DNA from: UBA3775 sp964572955
GTDB taxonomy: Bacteria > Bacillota > Clostridia > Lachnospirales > Lachnospiraceae
NCBI GenBank assembly: GCA_964572955.1
Contig: CAZNGY010000077.1
Coordinates: forward strand, 1 to 5,243
Direction: 5' to 3'
DNA length: 5,243 nt
In this document: piece by piece, positions 5,190 to 5,243 of the stretch
Position numbering within the stretch: position 1 is the stretch's first letter
Layout of the letters: each line of letters starts with the position of its first letter
Program-made: the position numbers and the translations under genes
The notes under the pieces: generated by a model
The model's database searches: none
What the model saw: the letters and a program-made list of their open reading frames with translations, nothing else
Told to the model about the DNA's origin: nothing

Positions 5190-5243
5190 TGTACCGACCC
5201 CCAAAAGTTAGACCAATAATCTAACGAATGGAGGTCGGTATTT
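5190..5243 (+). mobile_element. Left end of an IS3-family (IS150-like) insertion sequence, partial
   Basis: From 5190 the sequence begins TGTACCGACCCCCAAAAGTT, the terminal inverted repeat style of IS3-family elements of the IS150 group (TG start, a C-run, then AAAAGTTAGAC). The repeat probably covers about 5190-5214. A ribosome binding site GGAGG (5230-5234) sits at the right spacing for a transposase orfA start codon just beyond the window edge (5244 or shortly after), which fits the short leader of these elements. The right end and transposase are not visible, so completeness cannot be judged. The 3-4 bases before 5190 (AAGG) are the expected target-site copy if the insertion is recent. 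Confidence 0.8.
5192..5240 (+). promoter_or_regulatory. Nested hairpin at the IS end covering the transposase ribosome binding site
   Basis: TACCGACC (5192-5199) is the exact reverse complement of GGTCGGTA (5233-5240). Inside it GTTAGA (5207-5212) pairs with TCTAAC (5220-5225), leaving a 7-base loop. CCA (5201-5203) can also pair with TGG (5229-5231). The ribosome binding site GGAGG (5230-5234) is thus largely held in the stem. The full structure forms only in RNA that starts outside the element, because the outer left arm is at its very edge. Blocking translation from read-through transcripts is the inferred role, as known for IS10 and IS50. Confidence 0.6.

Noticed and set aside
5003..5224. 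Plus-strand open frame of 73 codons overlapping the MATE end and running into the IS
   Set aside because: It starts inside the MATE gene without a ribosome binding site, crosses a stem-loop and the IS boundary, and has no recognisable protein pattern.

Overview
The window looks like part of a Gram-positive Clostridia chromosome, most likely a Lachnospiraceae-type gut bacterium. Three things point there: AT-rich DNA, strong AGGAGG-type ribosome binding sites, and a secreted beta-repeat surface protein with a TGD-type C-terminal anchor. The assignment is inference; no rRNA or marker gene is present.

Layout. Positions 1-83 hold the last 26 codons of an unidentified gene. Positions 84-781 contain no intact gene, but about 200-593 is a decayed gene. 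It can be read through three plus-strand frames with two single-base shifts and encodes roughly 130 residues of an unrecognised protein. A perfect TTGACA promoter (722-750) then drives a 539-residue exported surface protein (782-2401). This has a signal peptide, about nine parallel-beta-helix-like rungs, a C-terminal beta domain and a membrane anchor. It ends at a 15-bp-stem intrinsic terminator (2431-2482). The next 258 bases hold a 10-bp inverted repeat and candidate promoters. They are followed by a class I SAM-dependent methyltransferase (2741-3499) and a MATE-family efflux transporter (3694-5061). The window ends in the left end of an IS3-family (IS150-like) insertion sequence from about 5190; its transposase genes would lie beyond the window.

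The most notable hidden feature lies between the methyltransferase and the MATE gene. Positions 3534-3638 are a relic of a second copy of the surface-protein gene. The end of its signal peptide is joined directly, in frame, to its last 12 residues, and the whole middle of the gene is gone. Both joined parts match the intact gene at about 81 percent of bases by hand count. The methyltransferase gene is therefore flanked by an intact and a gutted paralog.

No terminator is visible between the methyltransferase and MATE genes, so they may be co-transcribed. A functional link (modification plus export) is possible but unproven. The IS left end folds into a nested hairpin that would bury the ribosome binding site of its first gene in read-through transcripts. 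I found no CRISPR array, tRNA, rRNA, known riboswitch or recognisable new multi-gene system.
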